NCBI GenBank assembly: GCA_021737905.1
Contig: JAIPDA010000131.1
Coordinates: 1-6,847 of the forward strand
DNA: 6,847 nucleotides
DNA from: Rhodoferax sp.
Lineage (GTDB): Bacteria > Pseudomonadota > Gammaproteobacteria > Burkholderiales > Burkholderiaceae_C
Direction: 5' to 3'
Shown here: positions 1 through 6,483 of the stretch, in pieces
Numbering within the stretch: position 1 is the stretch's first letter
Layout: every line of letters begins with the position of its first letter
Made by a program: the position numbers and the translations under genes
The notes under the pieces: generated by a model
The model's database searches: none
What the model was told of the DNA's origin: nothing
What the model saw: the letters and a program-made list of their open reading frames with translations, nothing else

Positions 1-675
1 CAAGGTAGCGCGAATACCCGGTGTGCCGTTTTGCACCTGCATGCCGGCCAGGCCGATGGCCTCGCAGGCGTTTTCAAGTAATTCGGGTGTGGGGTTTGTC
101 ATCAGCAAGCCTTGCAGTTGCAGGCCTGAGTAGGGCAGGGTCTGGGTCGGGTGGGGCGGCTCGACTTCACCCGCCTCGCCCCATTGAATCAGCGTGGGCA
201 GTGCGCCGCCCAGCAGGCGCTGGCCGTCGTCACGCACGGTGATGCGCCATTGCAGCAGGCCTTCCGGGGTGGGCCGGGAGGCCTGCAGTACTTCGCCGCA
301 GTCCAGCCCCAGCGCACCCAGGGCTTGCACGGCCGGCTGCACATCCGGGCAACGCGCCACAAAGTGAATCAGCTGCGGGCCATCCCGTGCCACCTGCGCG
401 AGCAGCACCGGGTCGTCGATGTCAAACCAGCGTTTGAGGCCGGGCGCGCGTTGGCTCTGGGCCTCCGGGTCCAAGGCGATGATCTCCAGGTACGTGTCTG
501 GATAAGCAAAGCTGGAAATGTTGACCAGCCGGTTGTGCGTGCCCATCAGCGGGTGCTGCCCGCCCGGTGAAGGCGTGACGCCGAGCAGGCGGGTACACCA
601 GCGTGAGCCTTCGTCCAGCGTCGCAGCCAGTACCACCAGGTGATCAACCGTTGTACGCAATATCTGCTGGTTCAT
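1..675 (-). CDS. VOC/glyoxalase-like domain protein, partial (3' end beyond left edge)
   Basis: The reading frame is open from the ATG at 675 to the left edge, giving 225 residues with no stop, so the C-terminus is missing. It resembles the glyoxalase-like (Glyoxalase_3) branch of the vicinal oxygen chelate superfamily. The N-terminus has the DHLVV strand (residues 11-15, with His12 a likely metal ligand), then PLMGTHNRLV (42-51) and YLEIIALDP (62-70, Glu64 a second likely ligand). A second half begins near QLIHFVARCP (101-110). Family members are metal-dependent or degenerate enzymes of small-molecule metabolism, and the substrate here is unknown. The start is well fixed: GGAGG lies 7 nt upstream, and the ATG overlaps the PhzF stop as ATGA, implying translational coupling. 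The protein is probably cytosolic, since no signal peptide is seen. Family assignment is fairly sure; exact function is not. Confidence 0.8.
   Translation of the reverse strand, partial: MNQQILRTTVDHLVVLAATLDEGSRWCTRLLGVTPSPGGQHPLMGTHNRLVNISSFAYPDTYLEIIALDPEAQSQRAPGLKRWFDIDDPVLLAQVARDGPQLIHFVARCPDVQPAVQALGALGLDCGEVLQASRPTPEGLLQWRITVRDDGQRLLGGALPTLIQWGEAGEVEPPHPTQTLPYSGLQLQGLLMTNPTPELLENACEAIGLAGMQVQNGTPGIRATL
672..675 (-). other. ATGA stop/start overlap, PhzF to VOC gene
   Basis: The TGA stop of the PhzF gene (674-672) overlaps the ATG of the VOC gene (675-673) on the minus strand. This arrangement usually means coupled translation from one mRNA. Confidence 0.9.
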
Positions 676-1649
676 AGCAACACCTCCCCTTTGATGCATG
701 TTACAGAATCACCGCCCACCCAGACTTGAGCGTCAGCGTCGCGCCGCACATGCACCTGGCCGGCGCGGCCGATGTTCAGGCCTTGCGAGGCAATGTACTG
801 CTCGGGCAGCAGACCGTCGCCGATGAGCCACTGCGCCAGGCTGGCGTTGAAGCTGCCAGTGACCGGATCTTCGGTTACCTGCGGACCGGTAATGAAAAAG
901 AAACGTACTTCCACAGTGGGCTCGTCCGCAGTTTGAAGCGATGCATTTGTGCTTCGGGACTCAAAAGCCCGCGCCTCGCGGTTGGATCGCCCTATTAAGC
1001 CCGGCGCTAATGGTGCGTGCGCAACAGCCACCAGACCCACGCCGCTGATGCCGATCTGCGGCATCAGGCGCGCGAGCGCCGCCAGGTCGGGCTCCAGCGC
1101 CAGCACCGTGCTGGTGTGGTCTACTAAAAAACCGAAATGTTGAGGGCCGTTGCACAGGTGCTGGGCCGCCACAATCTGGCGATGCTGCAATCCCAAGGCG
1201 GCTGCCAGCGCAGCACTCGCCTCGGGTGTGGGCTCGCGGCGTACCAGGGGCGGCGCGGCAAAAGCCAGACGCTGCCCGCCAGGGGACGCGGCGTTGGGCG
1301 TGCGGCTAATGGTCACCAGGCCGGCCTTGCACTGCTGCACTACGCGCGCTGGGTCACGCGGCACGCCACCGGCCTCTAGCCAGGCGTGGCAACTGCCTAG
1401 AGTGGGGTGGCCGGCAAAGGGCATCTCATACCCCGGCGCAAAGATGCGCAGCTGGTAGTCCGCCCCGGCAGTGGCAGCCTCGGAGGTAGGCGGCAGCAAA
1501 AAAGTAGTTTCAGACAAGTTGGTCCAGCAGGCAAAACGCTGCATGTCGGCGTCGCTCAAGCCTTCGCCGTCCAGCACCACGGCCAGCGCGTTGCCCAGGT
1601 AGGCTTGCGCCGTGAACACATCGACTTGCTTGAAACGGCGGCTGCGCAT
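672..1649 (-). CDS. PhzF family isomerase/epimerase-like protein
   Basis: This 325-residue cytosolic protein belongs to the PhzF/YddE family, which has two similar diaminopimelate-epimerase-like halves. Family members include PhzF, which isomerises dihydro-3-hydroxyanthranilate in phenazine synthesis, and many homologues of unknown substrate. The family signatures are intact: VDVFTAQAYLGNALAVV at the N-terminus (9-25), NLSETTF with the catalytic general acid/base Glu47, AGHPT (79-83, His81), and EDPVTGS (260-266, Asp261 and Ser266). No phenazine genes are nearby, so this is not a phenazine PhzF. Length is slightly above the usual 260-300, partly from a linker around residues 218-246 just before the EVRFF strand. 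The start is the first ATG, 5 nt after the aminotransferase stop, with no clear Shine-Dalgarno, so re-initiation or coupling is likely. Family is certain; substrate is unknown. Confidence 0.92.
   Translation of the reverse strand: MRSRRFKQVDVFTAQAYLGNALAVVLDGEGLSDADMQRFACWTNLSETTFLLPPTSEAATAGADYQLRIFAPGYEMPFAGHPTLGSCHAWLEAGGVPRDPARVVQQCKAGLVTISRTPNAASPGGQRLAFAAPPLVRREPTPEASAALAAALGLQHRQIVAAQHLCNGPQHFGFLVDHTSTVLALEPDLAALARLMPQIGISGVGLVAVAHAPLAPGLIGRSNREARAFESRSTNASLQTADEPTVEVRFFFITGPQVTEDPVTGSFNASLAQWLIGDGLLPEQYIASQGLNIGRAGQVHVRRDADAQVWVGGDSVTCIKGEVLL
681..690 (-). promoter_or_regulatory. Shine-Dalgarno of the VOC gene
   Basis: Read on the minus strand, AGGGGAGGTG ends 5 nt before the ATG at 675, with the GGAGG core spaced 7 nt from it. 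It lies inside the last codons of the PhzF gene and fixes the VOC start. Confidence 0.8.
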
Positions 1650-1654
1650 GCGGC

Positions 1655-2854
1655 TCAGGCGGGTGTCAGGGTTTTGGCGGAAGCCGGCAGGGCGGCCATT
1701 TGCTCGCGGATCGTTTGCGCCAGGGCCTGGATGCCCTTGGCAATTTGCGGCGCGGTGGCGGTGACAAAAGACAGGCGCAGCGTGCGCGCGTCAGCGGGAC
1801 CCGCGTAAAAAGCAGAGCCCGGCACAAAGGCCACGCCTTTGTCCACCGCCAGCGGCAGCAGCGCCCCGGCGTCCAGGCCTGACGGCAGGCGCACCCACAA
1901 AAACATGCCGCCGCTCGGGCTGTTCCACTCCACGCCGGCTGGCATGTGCTCTTTGAGGGCGGCCAGCATGGCGGCGCATTGGCCTTTGTACAGTGCGCGG
2001 ATGGTGGGCACATGGCGGTCCAGAAAACCGTCTTTCATGACCTCGGCCACGATGCGTTGGTTGAAGCTCGGGCTGTGCAAGTCAGCCGCCTGCTTGGCTT
2101 GCAGCAGCTTCGGGAACAGCGCCGGCGGTGCTACCAGAAAACCCAGTCGCAGGCCCGGTGCCAGCACCTTGGAAAACGAGCCCAGGTAAACGCAGCCGTT
2201 CGGGTTGCGCGCTGTCAGCGGCAGCGGCGGCTCTTCGTCAAACCACAGTTCGCCGTAAGGGTTGTCTTCAACCATGGGCAGGCCCAGGCGGGCGGCTTCG
2301 GCGCTGAGCGCAGCGCGGCGCGCCTGGCTCATGCTGCGGCCGGTCGGGTTTTGAAAATTCGGCAGCACATACAAAAAGCGTGCGCCGGCTGCCTTGGCGG
2401 CCAAGTCAGCCAGGTCCACGCCTTCGTCGTCGCAGGCCACGCCGACGAACTCGGGCTCCATCGGCGTGAAAGCCTGCAGCGCGCCCAGGTAGGTGGGTGT
2501 TTCGACCAGCACGCGGCTGCCTTCGTCGATCAGCACCTTGGCCACCAGGTCCAGGCCTTGCTGCGAGCCGGTGGTGATCAGCACATGCGCCGGGTCGACG
2601 TCCCAGGGCAGGCCAGCGGCCACGGCTTCACGCAGCGGCGCAAAGCCTTCGCTGGCGGCGTATTGCAGGGCGACTTCGCCGTCTTCACGCAGCACTTTCT
2701 CGCAGGCGGCACTGAAGGCGCTGATGGGAAATGTCTTGGGCGATGGCAGACCACCGGCCAGACTGATGGTGCCGGGGCGCTCGGTGACCTTGAGGAGTTC
2801 GCGCAGCACCGAGGGGTTCATTTTTTGCGCACGCCGCGCCTGTGTCCATTGCAT
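1655..2854 (-). CDS. PLP-dependent aminotransferase, class I/II (LysN/ARO8-like, fold type I)
   Basis: The enzyme should transfer an amino group between an amino acid and a 2-oxo acid using pyridoxal phosphate. I place the start at the ATG at 2854 (399 residues). AGGAAGG sits 8 nt upstream, the usual MQWTQARRAQKMNPS-type N-terminus follows, and a longer frame to 2896 would overlap the EamA gene. Landmarks, numbered from this start: substrate-loop SLAGGLPSPKTFP (31-43), cofactor phosphate loop TTGSQQGLD (94-102), FQNPTG with Asn169, VEDNPYGEL with Asp197 and Tyr200, SFSKVLAPGLRLG with the Schiff-base Lys229, and LRLSF with Arg360, which should bind the substrate carboxylate. There is no N-terminal GntR helix-turn-helix, so it is an enzyme rather than a MocR regulator. 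It resembles the group that includes 2-aminoadipate and aromatic aminotransferases, but substrate cannot be read. It lies 22 nt after the EamA gene and 5 nt before the PhzF gene. Confidence 0.93.
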   Translation of the reverse strand: MQWTQARRAQKMNPSVLRELLKVTERPGTISLAGGLPSPKTFPISAFSAACEKVLREDGEVALQYAASEGFAPLREAVAAGLPWDVDPAHVLITTGSQQGLDLVAKVLIDEGSRVLVETPTYLGALQAFTPMEPEFVGVACDDEGVDLADLAAKAAGARFLYVLPNFQNPTGRSMSQARRAALSAEAARLGLPMVEDNPYGELWFDEEPPLPLTARNPNGCVYLGSFSKVLAPGLRLGFLVAPPALFPKLLQAKQAADLHSPSFNQRIVAEVMKDGFLDRHVPTIRALYKGQCAAMLAALKEHMPAGVEWNSPSGGMFLWVRLPSGLDAGALLPLAVDKGVAFVPGSAFYAGPADARTLRLSFVTATAPQIAKGIQALAQTIREQMAALPASAKTLTPA

Positions 2855-2862
2855 GAAAAAGT

Positions 2863-2869
2863 CCTTCCT
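2863..2869 (-). promoter_or_regulatory. Shine-Dalgarno of the aminotransferase gene
   Basis: AGGAAGG on the minus strand lies 8 nt before the ATG at 2854, inside the 22-bp gap after the EamA stop. It decides the start in favour of 2854 over the in-frame upstream alternative at 2896. Confidence 0.85.
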
Positions 2870-2876
2870 GTTGGCC

Positions 2877-3818
2877 TCAGCCCTTGAGGCTTGCATTGTC
2901 AGCGGCAGACGGCACCGGTGACGGGTGCACCGCCATTTTTTTGCTTAAGAACACCGTGCAGATCACCGCCAGCGCAAAGCCGATGGTCAGCGCGTCCAGC
3001 TTTTCGCCTAGCAAAGGCACGGCAAACAGCATGGTGATGAAGGGCTGCAAGAGCTGCACCTGGCTCACGCGCACGGTGCCGCCCAGAAGCAGCCCGCGGT
3101 ACCAGGCAAAAAAGCCCAGCCACATGGAAAAAACACTCAAATACACCAGCGCCCCCCAGGCGCTTGCGGGCACGGGTTGGGCCGGCCACAACAGCCAGGT
3201 GGCCGGCAGGCTGAGCGGCAGGGTCAGCAACAGCGCCCAGCTGATCACATGCTCTGGTCGCATGGTGTGTGACAAGCGCCCGCCAAAGGCATAACCCATG
3301 GCGGCGCACAGCGCGGCGGCCAGCAACAGCAAGTCGGCCGGCTCAAAATGCAAGTGCGTGCCAGCGCCGGCGCGCACCAGCGCGTAGGTCACCACCAGGG
3401 CGCTGCCCAGGCCGGCACACCACCAGAAGCCGGCTGCCGGCCGCTGGCGTTGCAGCAGCGCGCCGGCAGCCGCTGTGAGCAGCGGCATCAGGCCCAAAAT
3501 CACACCCGCATGGGCGGCCTCTACATGACGCAGCGCCACCGAAGTCAGCAGCGGAAAACCCAGCACCACGCCCAGCGACACCAGTGCCAACGGCCGCCAC
3601 TCGTGGCGCTGCGGCCAGGGCGCGCGTGTGGCCAGCAGGTACAGCGCGGCCAGGCTGGCGGCCAGCGCCGCCCGGGCCAATGCCACAAAGATGCTGGACA
3701 TGTGTGGCGCCTCAGGCGTGCCCACCGCCAGCCGCGTCAGCGGCAAGGTGGCGGCAAAAATAACGATGCCGGCCAGTCCCAGCCAGAGCCCCCGGTTCAG
3801 CGCGTTGGCGTCTTTCAT
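2877..3818 (-). CDS. EamA/DMT family transporter
   Basis: This 313-residue inner-membrane protein has about ten hydrophobic segments, in two EamA repeats (about residues 12-145 and 160-293). That is the standard size and architecture of the drug/metabolite transporter superfamily, whose bacterial members often export amino acids or other small metabolites. The second repeat carries the typical VSQVQLLQPFITMLFAVPLLGEKLD region (251-275) before the last helix. A short polar tail (294-313) should be cytoplasmic. The start is the ATG at 3818, which overlaps the stop of the upstream exporter gene as ATGA; the open frame continues upstream to 4295 but is then only a shadow of that gene and lacks a membrane-protein N-terminus. 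The Shine-Dalgarno is weak (GGATGG), so translation probably depends on coupling. Substrate is unknown. Confidence 0.92.
   Translation of the reverse strand: MKDANALNRGLWLGLAGIVIFAATLPLTRLAVGTPEAPHMSSIFVALARAALAASLAALYLLATRAPWPQRHEWRPLALVSLGVVLGFPLLTSVALRHVEAAHAGVILGLMPLLTAAAGALLQRQRPAAGFWWCAGLGSALVVTYALVRAGAGTHLHFEPADLLLLAAALCAAMGYAFGGRLSHTMRPEHVISWALLLTLPLSLPATWLLWPAQPVPASAWGALVYLSVFSMWLGFFAWYRGLLLGGTVRVSQVQLLQPFITMLFAVPLLGEKLDALTIGFALAVICTVFLSKKMAVHPSPVPSAADNASLKG
3815..3818 (-). other. ATGA stop/start overlap, LysE-type exporter to EamA gene
   Basis: The exporter's TGA (3817-3815) overlaps the EamA ATG (3818-3816) on the minus strand, which points to co-transcription and coupled translation of the two transporters. 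Confidence 0.9.
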
Positions 3819-4423
3819 CGCAGTACCATCCAGACGACCGTCAGCGCCAGCACCGCCGCCATGGCGCGGTTGAACCAGCGCAGCCGGGTGCCGCTGCCGT
3901 TCGGTCCGGCCAGCCAGTGGCGCAGCAGTGAGCCGGCCAGCGCATACGTCAGGTTGCTGACAAAGGCATAGGCCAGCATGACGGGCATCACCACCGCCAG
4001 CCGCGCAGGCGCGTCGGCATGGCCGGCGACCCAGCCGCTGACGATGGCCAGCGCCAGCATCCAGGCCTTGATATTGACAAATTGCAAAGCCACTCCCTGC
4101 CAGAAGCCGACCACCATGGCGCTGTCGGTCTGGCCCATGGTCTGGGTTTGCGCCAACCGGTAGGCCAGCCACAGCAGGTAGGCCGCGCCGATCAGCTTGA
4201 TGCCCCAGCCCAGCCAGGGCAGTGCCAGCACCAGCGCGCCCAGGCCGAGCGTGCACAGTATCAGCAGCAGCCCCCAGCCGACCGGCACGGCGCACACAAA
4301 AGGCATGGCCCGCGCCAGCCCGAGGTTGGCCGCCATGGCAGTTGACAAGGTGGTGTTGGGGCCGGGGGAAAAACTCATGGCCGTGGCCAGCAGCAGCAAA
4401 GCGCTGAATTCGGAGGCAGTCAT
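3815..4423 (-). CDS. LysE/RhtB family amino-acid exporter
   Basis: This 202-residue inner-membrane protein has about six hydrophobic segments, the normal size for the LysE/RhtB family, which exports basic amino acids, homoserine, threonine or related compounds using the proton motive force. The N-terminal signature SFSPGPNT (residues 17-24) is intact, as are GAAYLLWLAYR (79-89) and the FWQGVALQFVNIKAWM region (107-122). In this last region many relatives have NPK, whereas here it is NIK (117-119). The C-terminus RWFNRAMAAVLALTVVWMVLR matches the family's closing helix. It is the first gene of the leftward operon and faces away from htpG. The start is the first ATG and gives a family-typical N-terminus, although no strong Shine-Dalgarno precedes it. 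The transported compound is unknown. Confidence 0.93.
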   Translation of the reverse strand: MTASEFSALLLLATAMSFSPGPNTTLSTAMAANLGLARAMPFVCAVPVGWGLLLILCTLGLGALVLALPWLGWGIKLIGAAYLLWLAYRLAQTQTMGQTDSAMVVGFWQGVALQFVNIKAWMLALAIVSGWVAGHADAPARLAVVMPVMLAYAFVSNLTYALAGSLLRHWLAGPNGSGTRLRWFNRAMAAVLALTVVWMVLR

Positions 4424-4447
4424 GTGACCGACTTTAATGGCTCAAGC

Positions 4448-4459
4448 CCCCGGCCGGGG
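4448..4459. repeat. 12-bp perfect palindrome CCCCGGCCGGGG
   Basis: The perfect inverted repeat lies about 25 bp upstream of the exporter start, so in the leader or operator position of the leftward operon. It is pure G/C, and there is no T-run after it on either strand, so it is not an intrinsic terminator. It could be a protein site or a chance product of high GC. Confidence 0.4.
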
Positions 4460-4480
4460 CCGGCAGCCAAATAAAATAGC

Positions 4481-4509
4481 GGCTTGCATCCCCTTTTGGG
4501 GGGCTTGCA
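4481..4509. repeat. 8-bp direct repeat GGCTTGCA at 21-bp period
   Basis: GGCTTGCA occurs at 4481-4488 and again at 4502-4509, exactly 21 bp apart, about two helical turns. CCCCTTTTGGGG (4490-4501) lies between the copies. It is upstream of the htpG promoter and could be a regulator site for either direction, or a small duplication. Confidence 0.4.
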
Positions 4510-4521
4510 GGCCATCAGGCC

Positions 4522-4550
4522 CTTGAAAAACCCTCGCACCATCCCCAACT
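4522..4550 (+). promoter_or_regulatory. Sigma-32 (RpoH) heat-shock promoter of htpG
   Basis: CTTGAAA at 4522-4528 (preceded by CC) matches the sigma-32 -35 element. After a 14-nt spacer comes CCCCAACT at 4543-4550, close to the -10 consensus CCCCATNT. Both the elements and the spacing fit the known RpoH pattern, and htpG is a classic member of that regulon. The -10 ends only 8 nt before the htpG ATG, so transcription should begin at or within a few bases of the start codon. Confidence 0.75.
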
Positions 4551-4558
4551 CGCTTTCC

Positions 4559-6445
4559 ATGAAAAAACAAACACTTGCCTTTCAAGCCGAAGTCGCCCAG
4601 CTCCTGCAACTGGTCACCCATTCGCTGTATTCCAACCCCGACATCTTTTTGCGGGAGCTGATCTCCAACGCCTCGGACGCCTGCGACAAGCTGCGTTTTG
4701 AGGCCTTGAACGACGCCGGCCTGTACGAAAGTGCCCCGGAGCTCAAGGTCCGCGTCAGCTTTGACAAGGCCGCCAAAACCCTGACCATCACCGACAACGG
4801 CATCGGCCTGTCGCAGCAGGAAGCCATTGACAACCTGGGCACCATCGCCAAGAGCGGCACGCGCGAGTTTGTCGCCAAGCTCTCGGGCGACCAGAAAAGC
4901 GACTCGCAGCTGATCGGCCAGTTCGGCGTGGGCTTTTACGCCGGCTTCATCGTGGCCGACCGCATCACCGTGGAAAGCCGGCGCGCCGGCCTGCCGGCTA
5001 CCGAAGGCGTGCGCTGGGCCAGCGCCGGCACCGGCGAGTTCGATGTAGACCAGATCGAGCGCACCGAGCGCGGCACCAGCGTGATCCTGCACCTCAAAGA
5101 AGACGCGGCCGACTACCTCAACGCCTGGAAGCTCAAGGGCATCATCAGCAAATACTCTGACCATATTTCCCTGCCCATCGAGATGGAAAAGGAAGAGTGG
5201 AAAGAAGGTGAGAACGACCAACCCGGCGAGATGGCGAAAACCGGTGAATGGGAAACCGTCAACCAGGCAGCCGCCTTGTGGAGCCGCGCCAAAAAAGACA
5301 TCACGCAAGAGCAGTACGACGAGTTTTACAAGCAGATCAGCTACGACCACCAGGCGCCGCTGGCCCACACGCACAACCGCGTCGAAGGCGGCACCGAGTT
5401 CACCCAGCTTTTGTTCCTGCCGGCCAAAGCGCCCATGGATTTGTTCAATCGCGACAAGGCCGCTGGCGTCAAGCTCTATGTGCGCCGCGTCTTCATCATG
5501 GACGACGCCGAAGCCCTGATGCCGACGTACCTGCGCTTTGTCAAAGGCGTGGTTGATTCGTCTGATTTGCCGCTGAATGTCTCGCGCGAGTTGCTGCAGG
5601 AAAGCCGCGCCGTCAAAGCCATCCGCGAAGGCAACACGCGCCGCGTGCTGTCCATGATTGAAGAGCTGGCCGCCAACGAAGCCGATAAATTCAGCGCTTT
5701 TTACGCCGAGTTTGGCGCGGTGCTCAAAGAAGGCCTGGGCGAAGACGCTGCCAACCTGGCCCGTCTGGCCAAGCTGCTGCGCTTTGCCAGTTCCACCACC
5801 GACACCGTCAGCGTGAGCCTGGCCGACTACAAGGCGCGCATGAAAGAAGGTCAGGCGGCCATTTACTACATCACCGCCGACACGCCGGCCGCCGCCCGCA
5901 ACAGCCCGCAGCTGGAGATCTTCCGCAAAAAAGGCATTGAAGTGCTGCTCATGACTGACCGCGTCGATGAGTGGGCGCTGAGCTTTTTGCGCGAGTTCGA
6001 CGGCACGCCGCTGCAGTCTGTCGCCAAGGGCGCGGTGGACCTGGGCACGCTGCAGGACGAGGACGAAAAGAAAGCCGCTGAAGAAGCGCAGACCCAGTTC
6101 AAGCCGGTGCTGGACCGCCTGAAAGAAGCGCTGAAAGACAAAGCCAAAGATGTGCGCGCCACCACGCGCCTGGTGGATTCAGCTGCTTGTCTGGTGGTGC
6201 AGGACGGCGACATGTCCACGCAGCTGGCGCGCATGCTCAAGCAAGCCGGCCAGCCGGTGCCTGAAGTCAAGCCGATTCTGGAAGTCAATGCCCAGCATCC
6301 GCTGGTCAAAAAACTCGAGGCCAGCCAGGGCAGCCCGTTTGACGACCTCGCGCACATTCTGTTTGACCAGGCCTTGCTGGCCGAAGGCGGCCTGCCCGAA
6401 GACCCGGCCGCTTATGTGCGCCGCGTCAACGCGCTGCTGGTGTAA
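4559..6445 (+). CDS. htpG: Molecular chaperone HtpG (bacterial Hsp90)
   Basis: HtpG is the cytosolic, ATP-driven Hsp90 dimer that helps remodel client proteins with DnaK. The 628-residue length is normal. The N-terminal ATPase domain (about 1-215) has LRELISNASDACDKLRF (31-47; Glu33 catalytic, Asn37 for Mg), TDNGIG (78-83; Asp79 binds adenine), GTIAKSGT (94-101) and GQFGVGFYA (120-128). The middle domain (about 225-490) carries NVSRELLQESR (340-350) with Arg343, the likely gamma-phosphate contact. The C-terminal dimerisation domain spans about 505-628. As in other bacteria there is no eukaryotic charged linker or MEEVD tail. The start at 4559 gives the conserved MKKQTLAFQAEV N-terminus. An in-frame TTG at 4484 would place the promoter inside the gene and is rejected. 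No Shine-Dalgarno precedes the ATG. Heat-shock control is inferred from the promoter just upstream. Confidence 0.98.
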   Translation: MKKQTLAFQAEVAQLLQLVTHSLYSNPDIFLRELISNASDACDKLRFEALNDAGLYESAPELKVRVSFDKAAKTLTITDNGIGLSQQEAIDNLGTIAKSGTREFVAKLSGDQKSDSQLIGQFGVGFYAGFIVADRITVESRRAGLPATEGVRWASAGTGEFDVDQIERTERGTSVILHLKEDAADYLNAWKLKGIISKYSDHISLPIEMEKEEWKEGENDQPGEMAKTGEWETVNQAAALWSRAKKDITQEQYDEFYKQISYDHQAPLAHTHNRVEGGTEFTQLLFLPAKAPMDLFNRDKAAGVKLYVRRVFIMDDAEALMPTYLRFVKGVVDSSDLPLNVSRELLQESRAVKAIREGNTRRVLSMIEELAANEADKFSAFYAEFGAVLKEGLGEDAANLARLAKLLRFASSTTDTVSVSLADYKARMKEGQAAIYYITADTPAAARNSPQLEIFRKKGIEVLLMTDRVDEWALSFLREFDGTPLQSVAKGAVDLGTLQDEDEKKAAEEAQTQFKPVLDRLKEALKDKAKDVRATTRLVDSAACLVVQDGDMSTQLARMLKQAGQPVPEVKPILEVNAQHPLVKKLEASQGSPFDDLAHILFDQALLAEGGLPEDPAAYVRRVNALLV

Positions 6446-6473
6446 ATCGGGCCATACTGCAGCCTGTTCATTC

Positions 6474-6478
6474 AGGAG
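6474..6478 (+). promoter_or_regulatory. Shine-Dalgarno of the AtuA-family gene
   Basis: AGGAG lies 5 nt before the ATG at 6484, in the 38-bp gap after htpG. It supports this start. Confidence 0.75.
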
Positions 6479-6483
6479 CTGGC

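Larger units (their letters stand above)
4424..4558. other. Divergent intergenic region between the exporter operon and htpG
   Basis: This 135-bp region must contain the promoters of both the leftward operon and htpG. The htpG side has a clear sigma-32-like match. For the leftward operon the only A/T-rich element is TATTTTAT on the minus strand (4478-4471), with no acceptable -35 at normal spacing, so I do not call a promoter there. A palindrome (4448-4459) and a direct repeat (4481-4509) lie in the centre. Confidence 0.7.

Noticed and set aside
151..570. A plus-strand open frame of 139 codons near the left edge
   Set aside because: It is antisense to the VOC gene, which has a strong ribosome binding site and family motifs.
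672..1649. Phenazine biosynthesis
   Set aside because: Only the PhzF-like gene is present. No other phz genes are in the window, and most PhzF-family proteins act elsewhere.
1946..2887. A 313-codon open frame on the plus strand, antisense to the aminotransferase
   Set aside because: Its translation is His/Gln/Arg-rich with no recognisable domain, and it mirrors codon structure of the real gene opposite.
2877..4295. A 472-residue version of the EamA protein
   Set aside because: The extra 159 residues are an out-of-frame reading of the LysE-type exporter gene. The ATG at 3818 gives a standard ten-helix EamA protein.
4490..4503. CCCCTTTTGGGGGG as a possible terminator hairpin
   Set aside because: The stem is only 4 bp with a T4 loop and no following T-run on either strand, so it is too weak for an intrinsic terminator.
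4442..5374. A 310-codon open frame on the minus strand, antisense to the first half of htpG
   Set aside because: It is fully opposite a conserved chaperone gene, its product shows no family signature, and long shadow frames are expected in GC-rich DNA.
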